35,400 nucleotides of DNA from DASXBA01 sp036406475 (GTDB taxonomy: Bacteria; Actinomycetota; Thermoleophilia; Solirubrobacterales; Thermoleophilaceae): contig DASXBA010000019.1 in NCBI GenBank assembly GCA_036406475.1, positions 1-35,400 of the forward strand. Direction: 5' to 3'. The translations under genes and the position numbers were made by a program. This document shows positions 24,806 through 31,834 of the stretch, one piece after another (within the stretch, counting starts at the first letter, position 1; the number at the start of each line of letters is the position of its first letter). Below the pieces are notes generated by a model, which saw only the letters and a list, made by a program, of their open reading frames with translations, was not told the origin of the DNA and made no database searches.

Positions 24806-25213
24806 CTCCGGCGTCAAAGTCCGTCCGGCCGGGACCTCGGGCCAGTCCGCCCTCTCCACGACCGTGCCGGACTTCGCGATCGAGCTCGACTGCGGCACTT
24901 GGGCCACGACGACAGCCACACCGCGATTCGCCACCTCCCGCTGCGCTCCCGGCGAGCCGCCCACCAGACGGACTGCCAAGCGGTCCGGCAGCGAGTTGGC
25001 CGCCGCGAGGGCCGCCGGCTCTGCCTTCATGACCACCTCGCGGCGCGGCGCGAGCTGCACGCCGAGGCGACGGCCGCCCCGGTCCCTGTTGAGTTCCCAG
25101 AGGCCGCGCTCGACCTCATCGACATCGGCTGGTGCCGCTTGGTCCGAGCGCGAGGCGCGGTGGGAAGGCCGGGACGTGCCCCCCGCCGCGGGACCCGCCC
25201 GCCCGGCCAGGAT
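24806..25213. other. gene-poor stretch between SSB and ParB
   Basis: About 400 bases have no gene I trust. Three frames are open across it. The minus-strand frame (from about 25,120 down, with segments such as VMKAEPAALAAANSLPDRLA) has the most even amino acid use, but it would run through the SSB terminator and has no clear start signal. The plus frame ending near 25,270 is rich in Arg and His and contains VEFPEAALDLIDIGWCRLV. Either could be a decayed gene. Confidence 0.3.
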
Positions 25214-25266
25214 CGCACCCTGCGGGTGCGGCGGCCAGGGCAGTCGGGCCCGCACCGGGCGGGCCC
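25214..25266 (+). promoter_or_regulatory. paired hairpins upstream of parB
   Basis: Hairpin 1 is CGCACCC-TGC-GGGTGCG (25214-25230), preceded by GAT. Hairpin 2 is GGGCCCGC-ACCGG-GCGGGCCC (25246-25266). Hairpin 2 has the same loop as the second hairpin before 22,765. AAGGAGG follows ten bases later. Confidence 0.65.
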
Positions 25267-25275
25267 ATGACTCCC

Positions 25276-25282
25276 AAGGAGG
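25276..25282 (+). promoter_or_regulatory. Shine-Dalgarno of parB
   Basis: AAGGAGG, four bases before the GTG at 25287. It sets the ParB start; the frame itself is open about 520 bases further upstream without coding features. Confidence 0.8.
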
Positions 25283-25286
25283 AGCC

Positions 25287-27131
25287 GTGTCAGAGAAGAC
25301 CGTCCACAGCGGCGAGCTGCGCACCATCGCGCTCGCCGACATCCACGTCGCCGAACGGTTCAACCCGCGCAGCGACTTCGACCGCGAGGAGCTCGAGCGG
25401 CTGCGCCGCTCGATCGAGCAGCACGGCGTGCTACAGCCACTCGTCGTCGGCCCCGACGCGGATGGCGGCTACCGGCTGATCGCCGGCGAGCGCCGCTACC
25501 GGGCAGCCAGCGACGCCGGGCTAGCCGAGGTCCCGGTGCTGCTTCGCCAGCCCGAGGATGACAGCGCCGAAGGGCTCGACCTGGCGCTCGTCGAGAACCT
25601 CGGCCGCAGCGACCTCAGCCCGCTCGACGAGGCACGCGCATTCAAGCGCCTACTCGACAAGACCGGCCTGACCCGCAAGGGGGTCGCCGAGCGGCTCTCG
25701 GTGCCGCAGAAGCGAGTCACCGAGAGGCTCGCGATCCTCGAGCTGCCGGCCGAGCTCCAGCCCAAGGTCGCCAGCGGGGCGATCCCGCCGGGTGCGATCA
25801 AGGCACTGGTGGGGCTGGCCAAGATCCACCCCGAGCTGCCGCAGATCGCGGCTGGCCGGGTAGCATCGCCGCCGCCGAACGAGTGGGACGAGCCCGTGAC
25901 CTGGTCGCAGCTCAGCGCCGACCCGATCGGCGTGGCGGTCGGCCAGTACGTGGCGCAGAGCGCCGACCTGCCGTCCGATGTCTACGAGGCCGGGCTCGCG
26001 TACCCCGTCGGCCGGTTCTCGCTGTCCGACAAGGCCCGCGACGACGCCGCGAAGGTCTGCAAGCTGCTCGGCATCGAGCCCGAGTTGCTGTCCGTCCGCT
26101 TCGACAGCGAAGAGGTCGTGCAGGCGGAGGCGCTCAAGGCGGCCCACCGCTCGCCTCAGAGCCAGGCGGTCCTGATCGTGGGCCAGGACGTCGCCGACCA
26201 GCTCGCGGGCGACCAGATCGCCCGCCGGCTCAAGGAGGCGCGCGCGCAGGAGCGCCGTCGCCGCGAATGGGAGCGCCAGCGCGCCCAGCACGCCAACGGC
26301 TCCAGCGACGGCTCCGAGTCTCAGGACGAAGGCTCGGACGAGGAGCTGCGCGAGCAGCGCCGCCGCGAGCGAGAGGCCGAGCAGGAGGGCCGCCGGCAGG
26401 CGGCGGCCCACAACGCCGAGCTCGGCGCCGCGGTGGTCAAGGCGTTCGCCAGGGTCAAGCTCGACGAGCGGGCGGTGAAGGTGCTCGCGACCGTGAATCT
26501 GGGCGGCGAGCTCGACCAGCTGGCGATGCGGGGTGCCCGCTACGGCTTTCCCGGCTGGGTCGCACAGACCCAGACCAAGGGCGGCAAGGCGAAGACCGTC
26601 TACATCGAGCGGCGCGACGACGCCGGCGCTAAGGCGCGCGAGTACCTGTCCGTCGCCAAGACGGCCTCCGAGCTCGCCGGCCGACTGCTCGCCCTGGTGG
26701 CGATGGCTCGCCACGCCGACGAGGTCGCGGTAGCCCAATCGGCGCGGTCCTATTACCAGCTGCCCGTCCCGGGTGGGCTGCCCTGGGCGGGCGAGATCGT
26801 CGACCTGATCGACGAGCTCGCAGCCGAAAGGCTGCCCGAGCACCTCACGGCCGCGAAGCGCGCCGAGCGCGCCAAGCAACGCGAGGAGAAGGCGGAACGC
26901 GAGCAGCTCCGCCGGTCGATCGCCGAGCGCATCGCGAACGGCGACAAGCTCGACGCCGAGGAGCGCTCCCAGCTACGCGAGGAGATCGCACAGGCCTACC
27001 GGCCGTACTCGCCCGAGGCGCGCGAGCTCTACCAGCAACTCGACGACCTAGATGCCGCCGCGGCCGAGCACGAGCACGCCGACGCGGACGTCGAGGCGGA
27101 GGGGGAGGTGAGCGAGCCCGACGTTCAGTAG
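25287..27131 (+). CDS. parB: ParB-family partition protein with long C-terminal extension
   Basis: The protein has 614 residues. Residues 8-95 form a ParB N-terminal domain (IALADIHVAERFNPRSDFDR, HGVLQPLVVGPDADGGYRLI, AGERRYRAASDAGLAEVPVL; the GERR box is the CTP/phosphate-binding motif). Residues 130-185 are the helix-turn-helix (TGLTRKGVAERLSVPQKRVT, AIPPGAIKALVGLA). Around 313-370 is a highly charged coiled coil (RRLKEARAQERRRREWERQR). The last ~250 residues form an extra helical domain of unknown role, again ending in charged helices. Usual ParB proteins are about 300 residues. No ParA is present in the window. It may act in partition, or as a regulator of element genes through nearby repeats (inference). 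Confidence 0.8.
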   Translation: MSEKTVHSGELRTIALADIHVAERFNPRSDFDREELERLRRSIEQHGVLQPLVVGPDADGGYRLIAGERRYRAASDAGLAEVPVLLRQPEDDSAEGLDLALVENLGRSDLSPLDEARAFKRLLDKTGLTRKGVAERLSVPQKRVTERLAILELPAELQPKVASGAIPPGAIKALVGLAKIHPELPQIAAGRVASPPPNEWDEPVTWSQLSADPIGVAVGQYVAQSADLPSDVYEAGLAYPVGRFSLSDKARDDAAKVCKLLGIEPELLSVRFDSEEVVQAEALKAAHRSPQSQAVLIVGQDVADQLAGDQIARRLKEARAQERRRREWERQRAQHANGSSDGSESQDEGSDEELREQRRREREAEQEGRRQAAAHNAELGAAVVKAFARVKLDERAVKVLATVNLGGELDQLAMRGARYGFPGWVAQTQTKGGKAKTVYIERRDDAGAKAREYLSVAKTASELAGRLLALVAMARHADEVAVAQSARSYYQLPVPGGLPWAGEIVDLIDELAAERLPEHLTAAKRAERAKQREEKAEREQLRRSIAERIANGDKLDAEERSQLREEIAQAYRPYSPEARELYQQLDDLDAAAAEHEHADADVEAEGEVSEPDVQ

Positions 27132-27143
27132 CACATCGGTGCC

Positions 27144-27175
27144 GACGGGGACGGCCGCCGCGGGTCGTCCCCGTC
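27144..27175 (+). terminator. hairpin after parB
   Basis: GACGGGGACG pairs with CGTCCCCGTC over a 12-base loop, beginning 12 bases after the ParB stop. It is a likely terminator. Confidence 0.55.
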
Positions 27176-27222
27176 TGGCCTGCGCCTTGAGCCGCCCCCG
27201 CCGACAAACCGAGCACAAGACG

Positions 27223-27495
27223 ATGAATCACCCGCTCACCACACCCTTAACCGCGCTGGCGGTGAGTGCCGGCACCACGCTCGCGGTGCTCGAGTCGGTG
27301 CCGATCCTCACCGACGCGCTGACCGGCGCCGGCATCGGCGCATTCATCGGCGGCGCCGTCGCCTACCGCCGCGAGCGCCGCGCCCGGGAGCGCGCGCGAC
27401 AGCCGAGCGTCGAGCCCCGCTGGCTCATCACCCGCTGGACCTGGGCCGGTGCGGGCATCGGCATCCTGATCCACATCGGCGCGGGCGTACTATGA
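27223..27495 (+). CDS. small membrane protein (90 aa)
   Basis: Start ATG 27223. Two or three hydrophobic segments (LTTPLTALAVSAGTTLAVLE; LTGAGIGAFIGGAVAY; WTWAGAGIGILIHIGAGVL) flank a basic loop (RRERRARERARQPSVEP). Gly-rich helices of this type occur in small phage or element membrane proteins. The family is not recognised. It overlaps the next gene by ATGA, so the two are probably made together. Confidence 0.6.
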   Translation: MNHPLTTPLTALAVSAGTTLAVLESVPILTDALTGAGIGAFIGGAVAYRRERRARERARQPSVEPRWLITRWTWAGAGIGILIHIGAGVL

Positions 27496-27689
27496 ATCAC
27501 ATGGCGAGGCGCATCGCCCTGATCCTGCTGGCCATGGTCGCGGTCACCATCCCGATCGTGCTCGTCGGGCAAGCACTCGACTTCAGCGGTCTCGCTTGGC
27601 TCGGCGCCCTCGTCGTGGCGCTCCTGCTCGTCTCGCTCGTGGACCGCGACTACTTCTACGGGCCGCCGGCCAAGCCGCGCTCGCGCTGA
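27492..27689 (+). CDS. small membrane protein (65 aa)
   Basis: It starts within the stop of the previous gene (ATGA). Two transmembrane helices (RIALILLAMVAVTIPIVLVG and LAWLGALVVALLLVSLVD) are followed by a short basic tail. No family is recognised. Paired with the previous gene, it could form a small membrane complex of the element. Confidence 0.55.
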   Translation: MNHMARRIALILLAMVAVTIPIVLVGQALDFSGLAWLGALVVALLLVSLVDRDYFYGPPAKPRSR

Positions 27690-28024
27690 CCCACACTCGC
27701 GGACTCCCGGCCACGGCGCCAGGGAGGCGCCTCGAAGTCGTTGGGACGAATCGCTGCCTTCGGTCGAAGCGCAGGAGTACTGATGCTGCTCCTGTTCGTT
27801 GTCCCTGGCAACAGCGCCGGGTGCGCGTCTCGCCGCTGCGCCTACCTACATGCAGAGTCGTCGACGGATGGTTGGCGACCGTATACTTCTTCGCGCTCGG
27901 CAGTGCCGGTGCGAAGCGGTTCCTATAAGGCGCCACTACTGCTACTCGCCCTCTTCAAGGCCGAGCGAGGGCCGAACGGCAGGCGCGGGAACCGACATCG
28001 TGGCCGCCGATCGGAAGGGCCGCC
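27690..28024. other. stretch without a recognised gene
   Basis: About 335 bases with no gene I can support. It contains a short palindrome (GGCGCC-AGGGA-GGCGCC, 27716-27732) and an A+T-rich spot (GACCGTATACTTCTT near 27,880-27,895) that could be a promoter for the peptide gene at 28025. The frames open across it are of poor composition. Confidence 0.4.
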
Positions 28025-28096
28025 ATGGTCGACTCCGTGTTGGCGTTCACGATGCTTCTCATCGTGCTCGTCGTCGTGCTGCGCTACGTCAAGTAG
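28025..28096 (+). CDS. candidate 23-residue membrane peptide
   Basis: ATG at 28025 opens a frame for MVDSVLAFTMLLIVLVVVLR followed by YVK and a TAG. The peptide is one complete hydrophobic helix with a charged end on each side. GGAAGGG lies upstream at a suitable distance. A strong hairpin (28100-28138) starts four bases after the stop. Small, terminated, TM-only genes of this kind include type I toxins and small regulators of membrane complexes. Both are possible here, and no homologue is known to me. Confidence 0.4.
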   Translation: MVDSVLAFTMLLIVLVVVLRYVK

Positions 28097-28099
28097 CCG

Positions 28100-28138
28100 C
28101 TGGTGTGCTGGCCCGGCGTCACGCCGGGCCGGCACCAG
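28100..28138 (+). terminator. long hairpin after the peptide gene
   Basis: CTGGTG..GC.GGCCCGGCG pairs with CGCCGGGCCGGCACCAG across a TCA loop, with small bulges. It follows the candidate peptide stop by three bases and is a very stable structure, probably a terminator. Confidence 0.6.
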
Positions 28139-28375
28139 ACGCGTCCAGATGCCCGACCGTTCTCGGGCTGGTCGCGCGGTTGTTGCAACTGCGCTGGGGC
28201 CGGTCTCGTCGTCCCTTGGCTGACGTCGCGCGGCCGTCGTGCTTGCGCTTCCGCCTAGTGGCAGGCGTCTACGCGCCCGAGGTGCTCGCCGCAGCGATGG
28301 ACGAGGAGCGATAGTCAGCCGGCCGATGACCGCAGGCACATCGACTACTGCCTTTCTGGAGCGGGAACGCGGAGC

Positions 28376-28405
28376 GCCCCGAGCCATCGTTCGGTGGCCC
28401 GGGGC
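28376..28405 (-). terminator. hairpin at the end of the 28.4-28.8 kb gene
   Basis: GCCCCG ... CGGGGC with an inner GCCA/TGGC pair, directly beyond the stop codon of the minus-strand gene (its TAG is at 28407-28405). It may also stop plus-strand transcription. Confidence 0.5.
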
Positions 28406-28755
28406 TAGCGTCGCGGCGGCCCGCCCGGGCGGGCCGAGACCAGCGCGGTAAGCAGTTCGAGGGCCGTGCGCCCGCGGCGCCGGTCCGGCAGCGCCGCCAG
28501 ATGGTGGACCGCCAGCTCTGCCTGGCGCAACTCCGCAATTGGTCGTTCGGCAAGCAGCCGGGTCAACCAGCGCAGGGCCGCGCGCTCGAATCGCTGGGGC
28601 TCCTGTTCCAGGATCAGCACCAGGATCTGGAGCGCGTCGTCGAGCGGTACGGCGGGTAGGTCTGCGGCGGCCGCCCGTACCGCGATCAGATCGCCGCGTG
28701 CGAGCGCCCTGCGAAAGACCGTGTGTGGCGAGCCGTGAGACGTGATCGAACGCAT
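28405..28755 (-). CDS. helical protein, unknown (116 aa)
   Basis: The 116-residue protein is almost fully helical (HTVFRRALARGDLIAVRAAA, DDALQILVLILEQEPQRFER, AALRWLTRLLAERPIAELRQ, RGRTALELLTALVSARPGGP) with repeat-like helix pairs. The composition is that of a real soluble protein, and a hairpin terminator follows. I remember similar short helical proteins in actinobacteria but no function. It is divergent from the response-regulator-like gene, with 131 bases between them. Confidence 0.6.
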   Translation of the reverse strand: MRSITSHGSPHTVFRRALARGDLIAVRAAAADLPAVPLDDALQILVLILEQEPQRFERAALRWLTRLLAERPIAELRQAELAVHHLAALPDRRRGRTALELLTALVSARPGGPPRR

Positions 28756-28816
28756 GTTCGCATAGCCGGACGGCTACTTCCAGCGCCCGCCTCGCGGGCG
28801 GCCGCCCTCGATCGTC

Positions 28817-28868
28817 GCACGCTCCGCGTGCCTGGGCGGGCGGCCGAAGCCCCGCGACGGGCGGGGCT
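28817..28868 (+). promoter_or_regulatory. paired hairpins upstream of the PhoB-like gene
   Basis: Hairpin 1 is GCACGC-TCC-GCGTGC (28817-28831), preceded by GTC. Hairpin 2 is AGCCCCGC-GACGG-GCGGGGCT (28848-28868). AAAGGA (28874-28879) and the ATG at 28887 follow. Confidence 0.6.
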
Positions 28869-28886
28869 GGACGAAAGGACCGCCTC

Positions 28887-29612
28887 ATGCAACGGGATTC
28901 GATCCTGATCTACGCGGGCGACGAGGAGCTGCTTGCGAAGGTGGGGGAGCGACTTCGCCTCGATGGCTACGAGGCGCACGTCGCTCGGGCGCGCGACCAG
29001 TTCCTTTGGGCGCTGCGCGAGCGCCGCCCGACCGCGGTCGTGGTCGGCGAGGTGCCAACGCTCCCGGCCACGCTGGCGCTGTTGCGCGAGCTGCGCCGCG
29101 ACGAGGCGGGCGCCGACCCGAACGTCCCGGTCCTGCTCCTGAGTGGCGCTGCCGGAGAGTTGGCGGAGCTGGCCGCGTTCGATGCGGGCGCCGACGACTT
29201 CCAGCCGGCTTCGGTGACGTACCTGCGGCTGCGAGCCCGACTGAGGGCACTGGTCGCCCGCAGCCGGATCACTCGGCGCGCTCAGCACATCCAGGTCGGA
29301 TCCATACGGATCGACGCCATCCGCCGCCAGGTCACCTGCGCCGGATGCGCGCTGCCACTTTCGACGACCGAATTCGCGCTGCTGCACGAGCTCGCCCGCG
29401 AGCCGCAGCGCGTCTTCACCACCCGCGAGTTGCTCGAGCGCGTGTGGGGCTGGCCGTCAGACGCCGGCGCGCGTACCCGCCGGGTCACCGCGCACGCCGT
29501 GCGTTTGCGTCGCAAGCTCGCTGACGCGGGCATCACTGGCGCGATCGAGAACTGTCGCGGGCACGGCTATCGGCTCGGCCTCATCGAGCACGACCCCGCC
29601 CCGGCGGCGTAG
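28887..29612 (+). CDS. PhoB/OmpR-like regulator with an atypical receiver domain
   Basis: The protein has 241 residues. The N-terminal 120 have the fold pattern of a receiver domain (SILIYAGDEELLAKVGERLR, PNVPVLLLSGAAGELAEL), but the phospho-accepting Asp is replaced: the strand ends VVVGEVP, with Gly at about 54. The conserved Lys after the second acidic patch is missing too (DDFQPAS instead of DDYLTKP). The C-terminal 100 residues are an intact winged helix (LSTTEFALLHELAREPQRVF, TTRELLERVWGWPSD, ENCRGHGYRLG). So it should bind DNA but not be switched by a kinase. It has two hairpins upstream and is followed, nine bases on, by the nuclease gene. Confidence 0.8.
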   Translation: MQRDSILIYAGDEELLAKVGERLRLDGYEAHVARARDQFLWALRERRPTAVVVGEVPTLPATLALLRELRRDEAGADPNVPVLLLSGAAGELAELAAFDAGADDFQPASVTYLRLRARLRALVARSRITRRAQHIQVGSIRIDAIRRQVTCAGCALPLSTTEFALLHELAREPQRVFTTRELLERVWGWPSDAGARTRRVTAHAVRLRRKLADAGITGAIENCRGHGYRLGLIEHDPAPAA

Positions 29613-29621
29613 GGAGGCGAC

Positions 29622-29921
29622 ATGTCAGGCCCGCGCGGCGCCGTCTACCTGCTCCATTTCGAGCGTCCCTACCAGCACGCGCGCCACTACCTGGGCTGGA
29701 CTGCGGATCTCGAGGCGCGTCTGATCGAGCACCGCGCCGGCCGCGGCTCGCCGCTGATCCGGGCGGCCGCCGACGCCGGCATCGGCTTCGTCGTGTCGCG
29801 AACGTGGCCCGGCGACCGTAGTGACGAGTGGCGACTGCAACGGATGAAGGACGAGCCCGATCGCCTGTGCCCGGTTTGTCGCCGCCTCTGCGGTGGCGAT
29901 GGTGCAGCGGGTGCGAATTGA
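29622..29921 (+). CDS. GIY-YIG nuclease family protein
   Basis: The protein has 99 residues, with GGGAGG four bases before the ATG. It begins GAVYLLHFERPYQHARHYLG, then W; this is the VYLL/HYLG form of the GIY-YIG strand pair. It continues with TADLEARLIEHRAGRGSPLI and ends with a Cys-rich tail (LCPVCRRLCGG) that could bind zinc. This family is common in actinobacterial elements and probably acts on branched or modified DNA. Its role here is unknown. It follows the PhoB-like gene closely and is likely in the same transcript. Confidence 0.75.
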   Translation: MSGPRGAVYLLHFERPYQHARHYLGWTADLEARLIEHRAGRGSPLIRAAADAGIGFVVSRTWPGDRSDEWRLQRMKDEPDRLCPVCRRLCGGDGAAGAN

Positions 29922-30000
29922 GAGGCCGCGCGCTTGGCGCCCTGGGCAGCCCCAGGCGGGTTGCCGTCTGATCCCGGCGCCGGTCCTGGCCGCTGAGCAT

Positions 30001-30053
30001 CGCGCCCTAGCGGGCGCGTCAGGGCGGCGCAGGCCCCGCGCCCGGGCGGGGCC
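30001..30053 (+). promoter_or_regulatory. paired hairpins upstream of the ArdC-like gene
   Basis: Hairpin 1 is CGCGCCC-TAGC-GGGCGCG (30001-30018), preceded by CAT. Hairpin 2 is GGCCCCGC-GCCCGG-GCGGGGCC (30032-30053). AAGGGA (30060-30065) and the ATG at 30074 follow. The ~80 bases before the hairpins hold no gene. Confidence 0.65.
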
Positions 30054-30073
30054 CGACCGAAGGGACGGACCTG

Positions 30074-30952
30074 ATGGCTCGATCGACGTGCAAACTCAGC
30101 CATGACGAGCGTCGCCGCCGCGACCGCGAACGGCTCGCCGAGGCGACCCGCGCGCTGCTCCACTCCGAGGGATGGAGAGCGTGGCTGCGCACCCGCGCAA
30201 CGCTCCACACCTACAGCCTTCACAACACGCTGCTGATCGCCCAGGCGGCGCGCCGGCGTGGCTTCTCACCGACCCATGTCGCCGGCTTTAAGGCCTGGCT
30301 TCGCCTTGGCCGCGCCGTGCGCAAGGGAGAGCGCGGCATCCCCATCCTCGCGCCGATCCGAGTCAAGCGCAGCGACGACGGCGACGAGAACGACGAAGCC
30401 CGCCTCTTCTTCCGCACCGTTCACGTGTGGGACGTGTCCCAGACCGACCCGCTCCCGGACTTCGAGCCGGCGCCGCTGGCGCCTCCGCATGCTCCGATCG
30501 AGGGTGACTCGCACGCGCACCTGCTCGATTCGCTCCAGGCCCTCGCCCGCGAGCTCGGGTACACGGTCGAGTATCGGCCTCTCGACCGCGCCGAGGGACT
30601 TTGTGACCGCCGCCAGCGGCGGATACGAGTCGCCGCTCAGCTCGCCCCGAACGCCCGGGTGGCGGTCCTCGTTCACGAGCTTGCCCATGCGCTGGTCGGC
30701 CGGGAGGCGGGGCTCACCAAGGCACTCGAAGAGCTGGTGGTGGAGGCCGTCGCCTACGTCGTGTGCGCCGGTGCCGGCCTCGACACCTCGCCCGACTCCG
30801 TTCGCTACATCGCCAGCTGGGGCGGCGACGACACGCCCGAGCAACTCGAGCAGACCGCGCAGCTGATCGACGGGCTCGCGCGCCGCATCGAGCGCGCTGT
30901 GGAATCGGCGACCGAGGCGGAGCACGACGTCCAGCACGGGGCCGCTGCCTAG
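30074..30952 (+). CDS. ArdC-like antirestriction protein with metalloprotease-type C-terminus
   Basis: The protein has 292 residues. The N-terminal part (about 10-135) fits the ArdC single-strand-binding domain (YSLHNTLLIAQAARRRGFSP, GFKAWLRLGRAVRKGERGIP, RTVHVWDVSQTDPLPDF). The C-terminal part has a zinc-protease motif HELAHA at 201-206, with a likely third ligand in VVEAVAYVV (E224). Proteins of this layout protect transferred DNA in the recipient against restriction or nucleases. A large share of ICEs and conjugative plasmids carry one. Two hairpins and a ribosome binding site precede it. Confidence 0.8.
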   Translation: MARSTCKLSHDERRRRDRERLAEATRALLHSEGWRAWLRTRATLHTYSLHNTLLIAQAARRRGFSPTHVAGFKAWLRLGRAVRKGERGIPILAPIRVKRSDDGDENDEARLFFRTVHVWDVSQTDPLPDFEPAPLAPPHAPIEGDSHAHLLDSLQALARELGYTVEYRPLDRAEGLCDRRQRRIRVAAQLAPNARVAVLVHELAHALVGREAGLTKALEELVVEAVAYVVCAGAGLDTSPDSVRYIASWGGDDTPEQLEQTAQLIDGLARRIERAVESATEAEHDVQHGAAA

Positions 30953-30960
30953 CACGTCGC

Positions 30961-31036
30961 GTGGTGGGGCTGCGCTCGTGCCGCGGCCCATTGTCGCCCG
31001 CACGCGGGCGGAGAGGGCCGCAGCGCACCCCACCAC
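30961..31036 (+). promoter_or_regulatory. nested stem-loop in front of the DUF3072 gene
   Basis: The outer stem is GTGGTGGGG (30961-30969) with CCCCACCAC (31028-31036), nine perfect pairs. A middle pair GCGGCCC / GGGCCGC joins 30983-30989 with 31015-31021. The inner hairpin is CGCCCGC-AC-GCGGGCG (30995-31010), preceded by TTGT. CTGCG (30970-30974) can also pair with CGCAG (31019-31023), competing with the middle stem, which suggests two alternative folds. The ribosome binding site (GAGGAG) begins just after the outer stem. Confidence 0.6.
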
Positions 31037-31050
31037 ACGAGGAGACCGAC

Positions 31051-31338
31051 GTGGCCCCATACGACTCCACGCCGAGCCGACGCCAGCTCCGCTACCTGCG
31101 CCAGCTCGCCGAGATGACCGGTACGAGCTTCACGCCGCCGGCGACACGCAGGCAGGCAAGCGAGCAGATCGAGCGGCTCAAGCAACGCGCCGGCTCGGCC
31201 GGCGTCGAACGACGCCAAGATCGCGACGCCGTCACCCGCGGCCTCACCGAGCAGCAGCCGGCCAGCTCTGTGCGCGACGACGAGATCTCCGGCTACGGCT
31301 CGGATTGTCGGTGGTCGCATTCGATGCGAGACCGGTAG
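31051..31338 (+). CDS. DUF3072 protein
   Basis: The protein has 95 residues, from a GTG with GAGGAG upstream. It contains RQLRYLRQLAEMTGTSFTPP followed by ATRRQASEQIERLKQR, the signature of the DUF3072 family, then a Ser/Arg-rich and acidic end (DDEISGYGSDCRWSHSMRD). The family is found in actinobacterial elements, often next to SSB or ArdC genes. No function is known to me. It is tightly placed behind a large nested stem-loop. Confidence 0.7.
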   Translation: MAPYDSTPSRRQLRYLRQLAEMTGTSFTPPATRRQASEQIERLKQRAGSAGVERRQDRDAVTRGLTEQQPASSVRDDEISGYGSDCRWSHSMRDR

Positions 31339-31374
31339 TCCGCATCGTGCGAGCTCGGCGCAGGTGGCTGGAGG

Positions 31375-31812
31375 GTGGCCGCGCGCTTGGTGCTGGAAGA
31401 AACGCTGGCAACGTGCGGGCTGGTTGTCGGCGACGACGCCCAGGGTGATGTGCCTTGCGAGATTCTTGCATCTGATGCAGGGCCGGGATTCGCGCCGTTC
31501 GGTCCTGTCGAAAGCGTGCCACGGCGCCGCCGCCAGCCGCTCACGCGGGCGGCGACGCGGCTACGCCGCTTGCCGGTGCTAGCGGACTGTCCCTACCTGC
31601 GCCGAGCTCTCCGAGCGCGAGAGGTGCTCGAGCTGATGGCAGACGGACTCACGAGCAGCGGGATCGCGAAGCGCCTCTTTCTGAGCGAGCGAACCGTCGA
31701 AGCCCACGTGCGCCACCTGCTGATGAAGCTCGACCAATCTGAGGGAGAGGACGGCCACCGCCGCGTCCTCGCGGTGCTCGCCCCTGATCATGCGACGCAG
31801 GCTCAGGCCTAG
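31375..31812 (+). CDS. LuxR-type HTH protein, probably truncated
   Basis: The C-terminal 65 residues (REVLELMADGLTSSGIAKRL, FLSERTVEAHVRHLLMKLDQ, DGHRRVLAVLAPD) form a good LuxR/NarL helix-turn-helix. The N-terminal half (about 1-75) has a composition unlike a receiver or GAF domain and begins with a GTG of no clear signal. It is probably the remnant of a larger regulator, or a small HTH-only protein with a later start. Confidence 0.5.
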   Translation: MAARLVLEETLATCGLVVGDDAQGDVPCEILASDAGPGFAPFGPVESVPRRRRQPLTRAATRLRRLPVLADCPYLRRALRAREVLELMADGLTSSGIAKRLFLSERTVEAHVRHLLMKLDQSEGEDGHRRVLAVLAPDHATQAQA

Positions 31813-31834
31813 CATCGTGATCGACCCGGCAACC

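Noticed and set aside
24662..25363. A 233-codon minus-strand frame overlapping ssb and the parB start
   Set aside because: Amino acid use is fair, but it crosses the SSB terminator, the hairpin pair and both neighbouring genes; kept only as a remark on the gap.
25650..26879. A 409-codon minus-strand frame opposite parB
   Set aside because: ParB domains on the plus strand are unambiguous.
27741..28223. A 160-codon frame after the two small membrane proteins
   Set aside because: Ser/Arg/Cys-rich wrong-frame composition, and it runs through the strong hairpin at 28100-28138.
22692..31036. A CRISPR array, suggested by the repeated hairpins
   Set aside because: Copies are kilobases apart, differ in stem sequence and have no regular spacers.
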